Part shown: one piece after another, positions 33,401 to 45,330 of the stretch
Layout of the letters: each line of letters opens with the position of its first letter
Position numbering within the stretch: position 1 is the first letter of the stretch
Notes under the pieces: model-generated
The model's database searches: none
What the model saw: the letters and a program-made list of their open reading frames with translations, nothing else
Told to the model about the DNA's origin: nothing
Origin: Zygaena filipendulae
Taxonomy: Eukaryota; Arthropoda; Insecta; Lepidoptera; Zygaenidae
Direction: 5' to 3'
DNA length: 64,000 bases
Assembly: GCA_907165275.2 (NCBI GenBank)
Contig: OU015671.1
Coordinates: 7,161,001-7,225,000, forward strand
Position numbers and translations under genes: made by a program

Positions 33401-33716
33401 TTATTTATCTATCAGACAAACATGCGCACAAACCTGAAACTGTAGCTTCTAAGAGGATGTTTGATGCAGCTGGAGTGAAATATTGGTAAAGTGTGTTCCA
33501 AATTATTTTTTTATACAGGTTTAAATTATTCTAATATCAATTTAATGTAGATTTAGCACTTTTTTGTCAATTATGAATAACTAGTCTCTTAAATGAATTG
33601 GAGGTGAACTATAAATACCTACTTTTGTTTGTTTCAGGCAGTATAAACCAAAAAATGAAAAAATTGTTATTAATTTCGCCGATATAGACTGGAACAAAAT
33701 GAGCCCTAAAAAATGA
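30415..33716 (+). CDS. deoxycytidylate (dCMP) deaminase
   Basis: Five exons join in frame: 30415-30455, 30518-30691, 31028-31116, 33272-33485 and 33638-33716, giving 198 residues. The enzyme turns dCMP into dUMP, feeding thymidylate synthesis in the cytosol. The zinc site is CHAEMNAI (H104 ligand, E106 proton shuttle) and PCNEC (C130, C133), with the 26-residue spacing known from the family. [20 protein letters not shown] (35-54) and [11 protein letters not shown] (73-83) are typical substrate and allosteric-site regions. All expected residues are present. The start ATG is in a good context (ACCATGG). Intron 3 is 2.16 kb because it holds a Tc1 transposon; the other introns are 62-336 bases. 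The human orthologue is DCTD; the insect name is not known to me. AATAAA at 33844-33849 is a likely poly(A) signal. Confidence 0.93.
31320..31495 (+). repeat. worn CCGCGG SINE-like copy in dCMP deaminase intron 3
   Basis: GGAATTTTCATCCAGATACA, then GACTGTGAAACCGCAGGGCA and ACAGCTATTAATTATTA, show the usual order with many changes. Confidence 0.45.
31597..33163 (+). mobile_element. Tc1-type DNA transposon, apparently intact
   Basis: AACTACACACATCAAAAGTG+TCTAGAGATCAA (31597-31628) is matched by the inverted right end (33132-33163) with one mismatch, a 32-bp terminal repeat. The element is 1567 bp and carries one transposase ORF. A clean TA target duplication could not be placed at the very ends. 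It lies in the sense direction in intron 3 of the dCMP deaminase gene, with the splice sites of exons 3 and 4 undamaged. Confidence 0.88.
31864..32889 (+). CDS. Tc1-family transposase (DD34E)
   Basis: The frame is open upstream to 31762, but the ATG at 31864 ([13 protein letters not shown]) is the likely start, giving 341 residues, the usual Tc1 length. The N-terminal part (about 5-110) holds the paired helix-turn-helix DNA-binding region ([20 protein letters not shown]). An HGGRYR segment follows as an AT-hook-like linker. The catalytic triad is D153 (CFSDESRF), D243 (MHDNARPH) and E278 ([10 protein letters not shown]), with exactly 34 residues between the last two. No stop or frameshift breaks it, so the element may be active or only recently silenced. 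It shares no sequence with the host gene around it. Confidence 0.92.
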   Translation: MERRRHLSREEMLRAVGMIEAGSRQRTVALALNTSQSVISRLWTRYRSTGTVAERHGGRYRCTTRRQDRYIQILTRRAPTITAMMLAVRLHHSSGNLISDQTVRNRLHEVNLHSRRPLRVPPIAMHNRRIRYQWALEHRNWAEEQWRFVCFSDESRFGMRPDTRRIRHWRTPGRQKRLKSCQEVHPYSGGTIMVWAGIWIGGRTELIWIRGNLNAQIYAETIVSDVIVPLQVQIGPLFQLMHDNARPHTARVVRQTLAAANINVLPWPAQSPDLNPIEHAWDMLQRRALPNMEGIQSQEDLFLLLQRTWAAIPQRDLDELILSMPNRCSCVVSVRGRNTDY

Positions 33717-33843
33717 CATTTGAATTTAATGAAATCTACCTATGAATCACCTGTTCTAAACTAAATATTTGTTTATGGACATTGAAACGAATATTAAATA
33801 ATTCTATTATTTTAATAGCAATATTTGCTTTGGGTGTTTTACA

Positions 33844-33849
33844 AATAAA
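33844..33849 (+). terminator. poly(A) signal candidate for dCMP deaminase
   Basis: AATAAA lies 128 bases after the stop codon. Another AATAAA-like word (AAAATAAAATTTT) is at about 33880. Which one is used cannot be decided here. Confidence 0.45.
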
Positions 33850-33899
33850 TTTAATGAAAAAAAACTATTTCTTTTTGTAAAATAAAATTTTATTACTTT

Positions 33900-36800
33900 A
33901 TGTACAGGATGATGACGGGGGCACAAAACTCCAATCATACACATTTTCAAATATGAAAAAAAAACGAAATCAACATGTCAAGGGTCGATTATAGAAGTCG
34001 GAAAACAAAACGTTAAAACCTGTGACAATGAAAGTCACATGAAATGTAGGCACATGTTTCACTTTACATGCATGTTACAAACACACGCTTCACACAAATC
34101 ATTTTTTATTTCCTTTTTAATAACATACCAAGAAGTGACAATGATATCATGTCCAACTATATAATTATTGTCCGAACTTTACACATATCTACAGAAAGAG
34201 AAAAAAAAAAATTAACGGAAAGAAATCACATTTTTCAGAATTTTGTCAGAATTTTACGAGATTGTAAACATTTCAATTATTAGTACATAGTATTTTCATT
34301 TTATACCGTTACAGCAGCTGTACCGTTATCAACAACGACTTCAGAATTCTAACAATATTCATATTTATAGTACAAACTTAAACATAAGGAATTATTTACA
34401 AAGCATTAGTTCAGTTCGATAGACTAAGGATAGGTAAACCAATGGTTAACTGCACGATTTACGATGCCTGTATGGGTCATACGCTAACGCCACTGGCCAG
34501 CCACCAAAAAATACATTTCACAATGATTCTAAGATGATTCGTTTAAAACTAAATCGATCGTTTAATATGTGAAATTGGGTTAACTTTTTTAGGATAATGC
34601 TTCTGCAGCAGTAACAGTTAAAAAAAAAGTTTTATTAAAAACCGTAAAAAGTATCCATTTTTGGCAGTTATTGTTGCAAAAATATCCTATGTATTTTACA
34701 CACTGAACGACCGATTTCTCTTGATGAAGTAAACATCTGAGAAAATTATTATTGTGAACAAGTGCCGCTGGTGTGAACTTATCAAGCGCATGATAAAACG
34801 ACTTATCATCGCGTGGTGTTTGCTGCCGGTTTAGTAGTTGCAGCACTTCACTACCTACCTATTGCAATAAGATTCAAAGACTGTCAAAAATGTTTACATA
34901 AGATGTATTTTTACTGATTACTTCACCTTTCAACACGACACAGTCATGTTCGTGTCTTCTTTCTGTGAATCAATTGCAAACATACGTCAGAGTATGAAAA
35001 CTAAGCGCAATTGTATTTATCATCAAGGGCGTATACACACTCGGCGTATTTTCGGCACGAAAAAGCTCCTTGCGTTGTGGGCACAAATCGTTGCCTGCTG
35101 GCCATAGTGAATCAGGGTCCCGGAATCGGTGCATTCATGCGCTTTGGGTCGTAACAAAATGAACAAGTAGGCGCGTTTCATAGGAACTCATGCGCGCCGA
35201 AAAATCGCTCATGTGTTAAAGCCCTTAAGGCAAACAGATCCAGCAAACGATACATGCGCTGACGATAAAGGTGCATACAGAAACGTGAACTTTAGTCGAT
35301 AGCAGGCGAATCAATGATAAAGATTTAGCCGGTAGCGGCATATCAATTAGTCGAGATTTGCAGTTCGCACTGACAGGAATTTATTTAATTAATTTTTATT
35401 TAATTTATTAAAGCGACACTGCAATGTATCAAAATTATATCAAATCTGTACGCACCTTTCGCGCGAGTTTTCTATGAAAACGCTACCCAATCCTTCGTCT
35501 TTACATTAATAAAAATGAGTCAAGTTTATCCTTTGTAAATGATTATTCTATATAGACTTAATTGTTATCGTCCAATATCAAACGAACACTGAATTCTGTA
35601 CACAATAGATTTAAAAGACATTACTTGAGTTTTAATGATTACATTGTTAAATCAAACGCCTTAAATTACGTACTACACTAATCCACGAATTGATAAAATT
35701 ACGCTAATTTGGTAATAAAGATTGTTTTTTATTGTACAAAATGCATGTTGTCCAGGACATGCGAAGAGGTCGTTACAACCATAGACATGAATGAGAATAT
35801 TCTGAGAGTTCCTTATTCAGCTTTAACACGTGTGGGAACGTGTAAGAGAGACGAAACGAACGATCGTGCGGTTAGCAGTTGTCTCACTCTAGCATTGGTC
35901 TACGTCACAGACTAGCAAAATAAGATGCCACAGACCTTACAGAAAGAGAAAGTTAATGGCCGCACAGTTGCTCTTGGACTTTCTAGAGAGTGTTCAATTT
36001 TGTGAGGATATTGCTTGGTCCATTCTATATAGTATGTCTATGGTTATAAAAATTCATAAAGGTAAAACATTAGTTTGAAATTTAATAGTAGTCAAAATAA
36101 GATTGTTCTTATGTGACGTCTTAGCAATTTATAAATCACCGGTACACACATGAACAAACTAATCCCGAGCATTTTATCTAAAAAAAAACGCGTTAAAAAT
36201 ATATTCGACAAAACAAAAGCTTAATTCTAAAATAAAGGAACATAATATCTCTTAAATCCGATTGAAACATTTTGATTTAGGTAATAAATTCCTAAATGTT
36301 TTTTAACGGTTTCAAAATTTTGAATTATTACTAAACGTGGAGCACGTTACTATTGTTGCTTTTACTTTAAAAAAATATGTGTCATAGTAAACCGGTGCGT
36401 GGGTTTAAACTCAATAAAAGCCTGTAAACGTCCAGGCATTTACGGGTTTAAATCAGGTTGATTGCCCATCTATTATAGTCGCAGTGTTGTGCACGGACGT
36501 GTTGAAACTGAAGCGTTTGCGAATAATAATTAACAATATATTTTATGAAGATCGTACGCAAAAATGATTTCAAGTTTATTATAAACTTGCCGCCAAATTC
36601 TTTGATATCTGTTATTGGTCACGTTATTCAATGAGTATGCGTCGAAAGAGTTTATTTGTACCATCTGGGCTGACAATTTTCTGTATGAAGCGTTTCATAA
36701 ATGACCTACTCGCTGCAGTTTAAACAGTCCATAACGGGTGTAAACAAAAATAATTTTGTGATTGTTTCTCCAATTTTGTTTGGAGAAAAATAAACAGTAT

Positions 36801-37330
36801 TCACAGTACAATAAGTAACAGTATATGAACAGTATAATTTATGAAAAACAAACATGAAGAAAAATTTTAATATCCTACTTACATTAGAAACGCATCGTCG
36901 TCAGTCCTAAAATGATTTTGTGACGCACCAATTTTTTAATTTCGGTCCATAAACGTGAAAATCAATCACCGAATTCGATTTACCTACAAAATTATCATTA
37001 GTTATTATTATTATTCTATAAAAAAAAACGTAATAAATACGGCGACTTTTTCACTTTGGGAATATTAAAATACCATGTCGGTTCATATAAAATGTGCCTC
37101 GAAACATTCCGTTATGTCCCCATGATCTTATACTAAGGATCAGTTCAAGTCAAACTGAAGAATACTCGAGCACTAGAATATAAAACCGTACATATGTGCA
37201 TTATTGCAAGGTATAAAACTCAACACACGTAAATTAATACGTTTTAAGTCTACGTTGAATTTTGTACTTTAAAAGTAACACGCAATACGGTTCTTTACTC
37301 GGTGATATAAAAAAAACCTCGAGCCGAATT
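33900..37330. other. intergenic region between dCMP deaminase and Naa15
   Basis: No exon is supported on either strand over 3.4 kb. A slightly GC-richer patch at 35030-35240 and a patch at 35740-35940 look like decayed repeats, but no family or border could be set. Confidence 0.4.
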
Positions 37331-37342
37331 CTCCGTCTGATC

Positions 37343-37820
37343 TGCCCCCCTAACCAAGTTGACAATCTACAATAGAGACTACTTTTGAAAATCCAAATTC
37401 TAATTAGTCCATCAGTTAGAAAATAAAAAAACAATAGACACATTTTTTGCTTTTTTAAATAAATTAAAATTTACAGAGATAAAGCGTATTGGGGTGAGGG
37501 GGTGGTGACGTCACTAACCGCTAAAATCGCCATACAAACTGTCCTGATAGTGACGTCATGCGAAATTTCAACTCAATGTATCGCCGTTATTTTTGGATTA
37601 CGTAAAAAAATAGAAAATACGTGTCCAATATTTTTTATTAATCTACAAGACGGACTAAAAAAAATAGTCAACATGCCCATTGTAAGCGCATAGAAGTGTC
37701 ACGTGGTCATCTAAACTGGACTTTCGACTGGACGACTTTACGTGGCCTCGTGACATTAAGATTTATTTCTTAGTTTTCAATGCATTACGAATGTAGATTG
37801 TCAACTTGGCTAGGGGGGCT
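37343..37820. repeat. inverted pair (28-bp arms) enclosing CRE-MITE copy 3
   Basis: TGCCCCCCTAACCAAGTTGA+CAATCTAC (37343-37370) is the reverse complement of 37793-37820 with two or three mismatches. The arms enclose the MITE plus about 110 further bases. It may be an older element into which the MITE jumped. Confidence 0.55.
37375..37679 (-). mobile_element. CRE-MITE copy 3
   Basis: The reverse of the 7600 copy: GACTACTTTTGAAAATCCAA at the left and GTCAACATGCCC at the right. Both TGACGTCA words are intact (GGTGACGTCACTAACC and AGTGACGTCATGCG). Confidence 0.75.
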
Positions 37821-38694
37821 GGGCCGAGCCTTGTCAGAAGCGTTGCGTTTTGTTCTTTGATTGCGACCAGCGAGTAACGAGTGAAACAGTTACCGTAACA
37901 TATTCGTAATATCACTTTCGATATCTAAATCGAGCGACACCTTTTTGACCGATCGACGGCGGCGGTTCCGATTTGTTCTATAAATTATGACGTCATCAGA
38001 CAAAACTCCCTTTTCAGTGACGTCATGGTTCAATAATCTTTTTGTTATTGCTCCATATCACCACTTAACAAATGCTAAAGTCAACCCACAAGACACTTCA
38101 GACTTATCTTTTTAATCGACCGATGTTTATCGGTTTGTGATAGAGAATGTTTCTTTTTATTCATCCTCATATTATTTGAGAATAATTGAAAAACTGCTCT
38201 ATAAAGTGCAAGTGTCGTTGTCAAGTAATATCATTTTCAAGAGTGGTCAGTTTGCAAATTATTTTAAAAAACTCCTTTGTTTTAAACGATTTGAGAAGTA
38301 ATTTATTTGATGCTTGGATATTATCACATAGCGCCATCTGTTCTCAAATTACGCACTGCTTTTACTATGAATATATATCAGACAGTTCATAATACTTATA
38401 AACTTTTTAGTTGCAAATGCACACTTATACATAATTATTAGACATATTGAACCGGCGACATCTGGTGTAATAAGTCAGGTTGGCTATAACCACTACACCA
38501 ACGTTGTCATAAAAAAAATATATTATGAATATTTTGTGAAACATGTTTCATTTTGTCCGATAACGTTGGTATTTTATTGAAGAATTATTATTTATAAAAA
38601 TGTCTTACATGTCTTTTGATATACTATACTTGTTTGATACACTTTTCAACAAAATGATAATAATATTCTTTTGCATAGACGTTGTCAGAGGTAC

Positions 38695-38880
38695 AGAGTA
38701 CAGTACAGACAGGTACAGGTACAGAGAAGGAATAAAGGGTAAAAAGTACCCTATGTCCTTCTCTGTACCCCTGACAACGTGCATGCCAAATTTCATCTAA
38801 ATCCGTTCAGCCGTTTTTGCGTGATTGAGTAACAAACATCCAAACATCCACACTTTCACATTTATAATATTAGTAGGACA
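38695..38880 (+). repeat. SINE-like copy (ACAACGTGCATGCCAAAT type)
   Basis: AAAAGTACCCTATGTCCTTC, CTGACAACGTGCATGCCAAA, CCGTTTTTGCGTGATTGAGT and ATAATATTAGTAGGAC match 11985-12185. The start has an internal opposed stretch (GTACAGAGTACAGTACAG). It lies just 3' of Naa15. Confidence 0.7.
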
Positions 38881-39035
38881 AATAAAAGGGTCTCATCATG
38901 TCTGATGTCGTCACACTTTATGAAACAAACCTGAATCGGGTCGTCGTCGCTCTTGATACATAATTAATAGGTACGAATTATTCGATTTCGAGTCGGAAAG
39001 TTGCGTGCGGTGTCGCCGGTCGGGTCGCCCCCGGC

Positions 39036-42000
39036 TCAGTTGTTGACGGCGATCTCCTTGGGCCGCAGCGGCGGCGTCTCGTCGGGCTGCGCGCGCTCCT
39101 CGGCGGCGGGCTCGGGCTGCGCGGGCGCGGGCGCGGGCGCCGGCGCCGGCGGCTTGAACGCGATCGCGTACGGGAACTTGGCGCGGCACGCCTCCACGTA
39201 CTCCTCCATCTCCTTCTCGCACGGGCCGAAGTCGCCCTGTTTCAGACTCTCCAGCACGTCCACGCAACCCTGGAGTCCGTACATGTATGATGTATGATGA
39301 CAAAATATAAAAATCAAAATTCTATTTAGTCCGTCAGTTATATATTTAGAAATAGTAGATTTTACAACGAGTGCACAAAACGAACCATTTTTATGTCGAG
39401 GATAAAATGGTTTTGTGGACGAGTTGTAAACTTGCTTTTCACTTCGATTGCGAGGAGATAAAACAGTAGTATAACATTTCTTTAACTAAAATACAGAGTA
39501 AAATTAGTGCAGTTTTGAATACTGAAGGAAATTGTTTTTCCCGGCATATTAACGGTATTTATGTCTTAAAAAACACATAAGACAAATAAATTAAAGTAAA
39601 TAAATATTATAAAATAACAAATTCTGTCTATGAACTTCTTATTGTGTTTGGCTGTATGGCTCATTTTCTTTGCCTTATGAGTAGATACATTAATACAGTT
39701 GTGAATAAAATTCGATTTTGTGAAACTATCCTGCACAAATAAGAACTTTCAGAGCATGAGAAGTGAAAAAAGATAATAATAATAATAATAGACCCGCCCC
39801 CTCCACTAGCCTTACCTGTATGGACACGTCCGGGTAGGTGGTGTCGGTGGCGAGCGCGAGCGCCTCCCCGGTGCGCGCGGGCACCAGGCGGCGCAGCGCG
39901 CGCGCGCCCCACAGCGCCGCCGGCTGCGACGCGCGCGCGCCCGCCAGGAACTCCTCCGCGATCTGCAGCTGCGTGCGCCCGCGCACCATCTGAAGCGACC
40001 ACGACCATGGAACGTTGTTAGTGTGTATTTTAAAAAAAACAACGGTGTATTTGATGTCTTAATAATGTATGTAAATTGTCTTCTATCAGCGGAGACCTAT
40101 TAATTAGCTGCTATTTTTGTATACAAAAATGTTTTTGCTTGAAAGCTGTTGGTCTTCCTAAAAATAAATAAATACTTAAATGCATTTGGTTTAAGTATAT
40201 AAATAAATTTAAATTTATCTCTATAATTATCTATAGTAATAATAAACTAAAACAAACATGCAAGTTGCCCATTTTCTTTTGTGCCAGCATATTATGGTGG
40301 CGCGCTACAACGCGTACGTTGTAGGATGGTGCCATTGACGCCATTCAAATGGGCATGTTGACTAATTTTTATTTTTTAGTCCGTCTTGTAGATTATTAAA
40401 AAATATTGGACACGTATTTTTTCTTTTTTTACGTAATCAAAAAATAACGGCGATATATTGAGTTGAAATTTCGCGTGACGTCACTATTTTGACAGTTTGT
40501 ATGGCGGTTTTGTGGTTAGTAACGTCACGACCTCATCCTAAACTTTAATGCGCTTTATCTCTGTATATTTTAATTTATTTAAAAAAGCAAAAAATACGTG
40601 TCTATTGTTTTTTTTATTTTCTAACTGACGGACTAATTAGAATTTTGATTTTCATTAGTAGTCAACATCCCTATTATATATAGGTTGGGCACTTTTTTTT
40701 AAATTTGTTTTTGGAACCCGTGTTGTATGCCAGTTTCGTGGACTACTATCGTCTTACCGGCTGCGTCTCCGCGTCGATGACCGCCGCGACGTGCGGATGT
40801 AGCGCCGCGCGCGCCGCCTCCAGCCACCGCTGGAAGCGCAGCAAGCAGTCGTGCAAGTGGTGGTGCGCGCCGTTCAAGCGCCACGCGCGCTTTATGCTCT
40901 GCACCATCAACAGCGGCTTCTCTGGAAACACGCACACGAGACACATTGATAAAGGGACTTATGATAAACTAAGTCCATAGAAGGCAAATAGAAGGCAAAA
41001 GAAAAAAAAATGTGTAAAATCTAGTAGATTCCATAAACGGCGCAGGCGAAATTTAAGAAATTTTAATATTTTTCATAGTTAAAATAACAAGATCAATTTC
41101 AGTGTATATGTAAATAACTAATTAACTTTTAATGCTTGTATAAAGTGTTGAGCTTACCGGAATTCCCGTGAGAACTCCGAAATAACTGCGGGCGAAACCG
41201 CGGGGCACAGCTAGAATGCAGCTAGAAAGTAGTGTATGTATACTGTCGGTCCATCAAAATATCTCTTACCTTTTCTGAAATATATTTCGAATGCCATGAG
41301 ATGTGTGTCTATTCTATCGGACGCCAGCGTCCGAAGAGGTTGTAGGAACTTAATGGCTTGCTCTAGTGGATCTTCCGCCTGGAAATAAAAAAGGAAACAA
41401 TAAATTATTATCTATACTATAATAAAAGAGTAGAATCCGCGATTCTGTACATTGAATATTTTTACCTAAAATTGAGAGGGGTGATAAAAGAAAAGTAACC
41501 AAGCCCAAAAAAAGTTTTGAAAATTCTTTGCTGTCTGTCTGTCTGTCTGTTCGCGATAATCTCCGCATCTACTGAACGGGGTGTCATGCAGTTTTCAGTA
41601 GTAGATTAAGCTAAGCCTGGAGCAACATATAGGCTTTGTTTCATAGAAATAGGACTTAAGGAAAAAAAGTCATCATCAGTTAAACACTTCAGCGCAATGC
41701 AATGATCGAAAGCTTCGATTTAATGTTGCATAACGAATATGATAAAACCTTATTAGAGATATTCATATCTTTTTTTATTGATTTTTCGCGAAGTGACAGT
41801 TTTAAAGCTTGGAGAGACAGATGATGTGATTATATTTTCTTTGGAACTAAAGAGTATATAACCACTACGTTTTAAAAGAGTGAGAAAATCTAACGTCATT
41901 ACTGTCATTGCAAGGGTCGAAAATTCGTGCGGGTGAAACCGCGGGCACCAGCTAGTTATAGAATAAACGTCCTCTTGTGTACTTAATGCTAAAATGCGTG

Positions 42001-43516
42001 AAGGATTTAGATAAATTGGCTCTAAAGCTGTAAATGTATCCATCTTCATTCCATTACATTGTAGACACAATGATGCCATTGCCACTAAAATATCTAAGAT
42101 GGCGCTAGGTCTCACAAAAATAACAGAGCTTTAAACATTATAAATGTATAAAAATTATAATATTGCCAACAAAGTCCCGGCTGGCGCCTTTACTTACCTA
42201 CGAACCTTTTTTTTTTTCAATTTTCATTTAAAGTCTGTGGTTATGTTTAGATTCTTGTTACTTGAGACATAAAACATAAACGACTGAACGGACTTGGATG
42301 AAACTCGGCATCTAGGCAGCTTATGTTCCACATTAACTACGTCATATAGATAGAATCGTTTCTAGAAATAGAATAGAATAGTTTCCGAGAAAATATCAAA
42401 ACCTTACCGAGCGATGTAACAACTAGCAATGGAATAAGGCATAGGCTACATAAACCGCAACCCTCTCCTGACGTTGGGGGCCGTCCATTATTTACGTGAG
42501 GCGTTCAGCCAAAGGGGGAGCCGAAGCTCATCCAATCTCAGAAGGGGGCAGGGGGGTGCAGGGGGGCCTCAGCAGGTATCAGGTAAATTTTTTTTCCGCA
42601 AGAAACAGTGTAAAATTGCGAGAAAACTCGGTTAAATTAAATAAGAATTAATATTTCTCCAGTCTCCACTTAAATATGCTCTAGCACATTGTGTAAAATC
42701 TCATATGAAATTAGAAGGGGGGAGGGCAGTGGTCGAGCAAAATCTCGCGAAATCTCAACAGGGGAGGTCGAAAAATCTCCAAAATCACCTCACGTAATTA
42801 ATGGATGCCCCTTGTAATCGCGATCTTGTGAGATCCAACGACCGGCAACCATGACCACTCACCCTGGCCAGCTTGTCGGGCACCAGCTCGTCGAGCTGCG
42901 GCGCCTCAGGGTCGCCCTGCTCCTGCTGCTGCCGCGCCTTGTGGTGCTGCTCGCGTTTCACCTGCAACGCACAACGATTGCCATAATATATCGAGCGTTA
43001 ATTTCGGAGTTTTACCTACGAAAATTTTAAAAGTTAAAATTAACCTACTTATAATTATAATTTTTCAGATGACAATGCATTATTATTATGACATAGAGCT
43101 GATTTAATGATGGAGCCGAAAGATGGCCAGGGAAACTCCGTAATTAAACGATGCAACCTCATAATATTAGGTTTGCTTATTTAGTTTTGTTTGCTCTTAA
43201 AACTTTTTTTTAGTTTTTTAAAATACCTATCTACTTGTACTTCTAATCTATTGTAAATGCTAGTATTCTATCGCGTTGTGTTTTACAGTCAGACATTGGT
43301 GAATGTAGAAAGGGAACGGTGACATAAATTTTGTCTAAAGGTGGGATTTTTTCCAACGGTGGAACTTTGTCCTTCAGCTGATGTGATGATGAGTATGAAT
43401 CATGAGGGTAGTATAAACCTGTACTTGAGCTGCTAAGGCGCTCTCCTGTTCCGCTTTGCGTTTCGCTTTCCTCTGTTTGTTTCTAAGCTTTTTCAACTCC
43501 GATGGCGCTAAGTTCT
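39036..43516 (-). CDS. Naa15: NatA auxiliary subunit Naa15, C-terminal six exons (partial)
   Basis: Exons 43516-43419, 42961-42863, 41378-41270, 40921-40758, 39989-39816 and 39269-39036 join in frame with GT-AG borders and give about 291 residues to the stop. Naa15 is the ribosome-anchoring TPR scaffold of the NatA N-terminal acetyltransferase. Matches to the known family, in order, are [19 protein letters not shown] (basic coiled region), [42 protein letters not shown] and [11 protein letters not shown] near the end. The C-terminus has a Pro-Ala run, (PA)n, then [17 protein letters not shown] acidic sequence. Most exons are extremely GC-rich, while exons 43516-43419 and 41378-41270 are AT-rich. 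The first exon here begins in mid-codon (AG|AAC), so upstream exons must exist. None was recognised between 43517 and 64000. Either intron length exceeds 20 kb or the gene is broken. Confidence 0.85.
39270..39815. other. Naa15 last intron, with a CRE-MITE end fragment
   Basis: TAAAAATCAAAATTCTATTT+AGTCCGTCAGTTA at about 39308-39340 matches one terminus of the CRE-MITE; the rest of the element is missing. Nothing else is recognised. Confidence 0.5.
40351..40671 (+). mobile_element. CRE-MITE copy 4, in a Naa15 intron
   Basis: GGGCATGTTGACTAATTTTT starts the copy and AGTAGTCAACATCCC ends it. It is very close to the 7600 copy. The first TGACGTCA is intact, while the second reads TAACGTCA. Confidence 0.8.
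41150..41220 (+). repeat. CCGCGG SINE-like fragment, Naa15 intron
   Basis: GGAATTCCCGTGAGAACTCC, then GCGGGCGAAACCGCGGGGCA and CAGCTAGAATG. Confidence 0.6.
41410..41960. repeat. CCGCGG SINE-like material with CTGT microsatellite, Naa15 intron
   Basis: A (CTGT)n run at about 41532-41550 precedes a GATAATCTCCGCATCTACTG segment. A further end, GCGGGTGAAACCGCGGGCAC+CAGCTAGT, is near 41930-41955. Confidence 0.5.
42476..42812. mobile_element. 337-bp MITE with GGGGCCGTCCATTATTTACG ends, Naa15 intron
   Basis: GGGGGCCGTCCATTATTTAC+GTGAGG at the left matches the reverse complement of CCTCACGTAATTAATGGATG+CCCCTT at the right. The interior has G-rich tracts (AGGGGGGTGCAGGGGGGCC) on one side and AGAAGGGGGGAGGGC on the other. 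No ORF is present. Confidence 0.75.
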
Positions 43517-45150
43517 CTGTGGACAATGAGATGGAAGCGATTAAAATGTTATTTTGGAACGAATTATGTCAGTATAAAGTATAAAATATTTACAAGCGAT
43601 GACACGATGATAATAATATGTATGTGACTTAGTATTTTCAGCGTTGGTTTCATATATTTTCAGTTCCAACAATTTTACAGATAAACGGAACTTTATGTAC
43701 ATTTTATGACCGTAGTGACGCAAGACGGTTATTACGCTAGCTCTATATTGTTTTTTAATCCCGTTTATTAGAAAAAACGCGGTGGCTGGCTGATACTTCA
43801 ATAAGTGCGAGCCAAGTGGGTTTTTTCTGCTACAGCAGGCAGTATGAGTTTTGAAATAGGTACTCGAATATTATTTCTGAACTATCATGCCCCAAGGTTC
43901 AAACCAAAGACATTGAACGAATCATTTTATAAATATAAATAATTAAAATAAATTAAAAGACAGAGAAAAAAGAATAAATGTAATAAACGACACCCACATA
44001 AAAGTATTAGCACATCAATGGATCATCACCATATTTTATAAACTCATTTTATCTATTTTATCTACTTATTAATTTGTACCAACAACATTCTAAATTGAGG
44101 CATGAGTTTGTATATCGTAGATATCTAGAATCGTCAATGTCTTCGCCGCTATAAAAACATTGTTTTGCTCCCATGTTATTATTATTATCTACTATTATTT
44201 AAAGTCAAATTTACAAATTTCGATACTGGATTTAACAATGTATATCCGTTGAACAAGCGTATCATAATACATAATTTCCAAACGACACACAATCCACAGG
44301 GCAATTTGCGCACGATACAACTGCTTATTAAATTTGTACTTATCAATAATAATAGGATACAAAATTGCATATTAAGCAGACATATCTGCACAGCACGACT
44401 ATAATATAATCTTCAATATTTGCATAAATATTAAACTTAGGTAATTAGTAATATAGATTTTAATCAATTAAAAAGAAATCATAAAAAACCGCTACGTTTT
44501 ATAAACGCTCCGAAATGTTTTTTTTTTCCGGTCACTATACTTTGTTTTCTTCTCAATTAAATAGTAGGTATCTAATCTAGACTTAGGTAGGTAAGTGACT
44601 AAATTATTTTGGTATTTGTGAATGAATGGTTTCGTTTTATAAATTGTTAGCAATTAGTTGAACACAAAACCTATTTTAAATGTGTAACAATCACGAAAAT
44701 CTAAAACAATTAACCCAAATAACGCTGATAAACTATGAGTTTACACCAATTATAAAATGTAATAAAAATACCTTTCTTATTAGTAAAGCGGCCGAATGGC
44801 TTGCAGGCTAGGCTTAATAGAACATAGAAGGACCACCCTTCTAACTTTAGCATATTATACAGTGGGCCCTGCTACAAGGTAGCGCTAATTTAAGAGCATG
44901 CACTTCACTAATATAATAAAGAGATACAAAAGTTTTGTAAGTTTCTCTCTGGAGTTACTGAACTGATTCTAAATATTCTTTCACTTTTGTTGAATATTCA
45001 ACCTTTAGAGGCAGTCAGTTTCGAAGTTGTAGTCGTCACAGAAATCGGTATTTGTACTGACCGGCGCGGACCGGCTACTCATAAAACATAAGCCTTAAAT
45101 TCTCGCCACCTCGTGACCGGACATACTGTATAAAAAGTGTATGCACGTCG
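43517..45150. other. upstream of the last recognised Naa15 exon
   Basis: The minus strand was read for Naa15-like exons (for example the HPFYFKAARIAIE region) and none was found. The DNA is AT-rich with no clear repeat. Confidence 0.45.
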
Positions 45151-45174
45151 GGATTTTAAATCGTGTTATATAAT

Positions 45175-45330
45175 TGCCCTAGTTGTTGGCTGGCCGAGCC
45201 CAGCGGTAAGGCCTGCAGAGTGGCCGCTCTGTTGAGGGCGCGGCTAGTGTCAGATCGGCGACCGATAGCGGACGCCGGAATGCGAGCGCGGTGCGCGTGA
45301 TCACGGAACGAACGCTGCGCGTGCGCACTA
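45175..45330. promoter_or_regulatory. CpG-rich patch, possible promoter or first exon
   Basis: A GC- and CpG-rich patch (for example GATCGGCGACCGATAGCGGA and GCTGCGCGTGCGCACTATAA) stands out in AT-rich DNA. GCGCGTGCGCAC is close to the NRF1/Ewg-type GCGCATGCGC motif. No start codon with a usable downstream exon was found, so function is only suggested. Confidence 0.3.

Noticed and set aside
41528..41552. CTGTCTGT run as part of an exon
   Set aside because: A simple microsatellite within an intronic SINE-like repeat.
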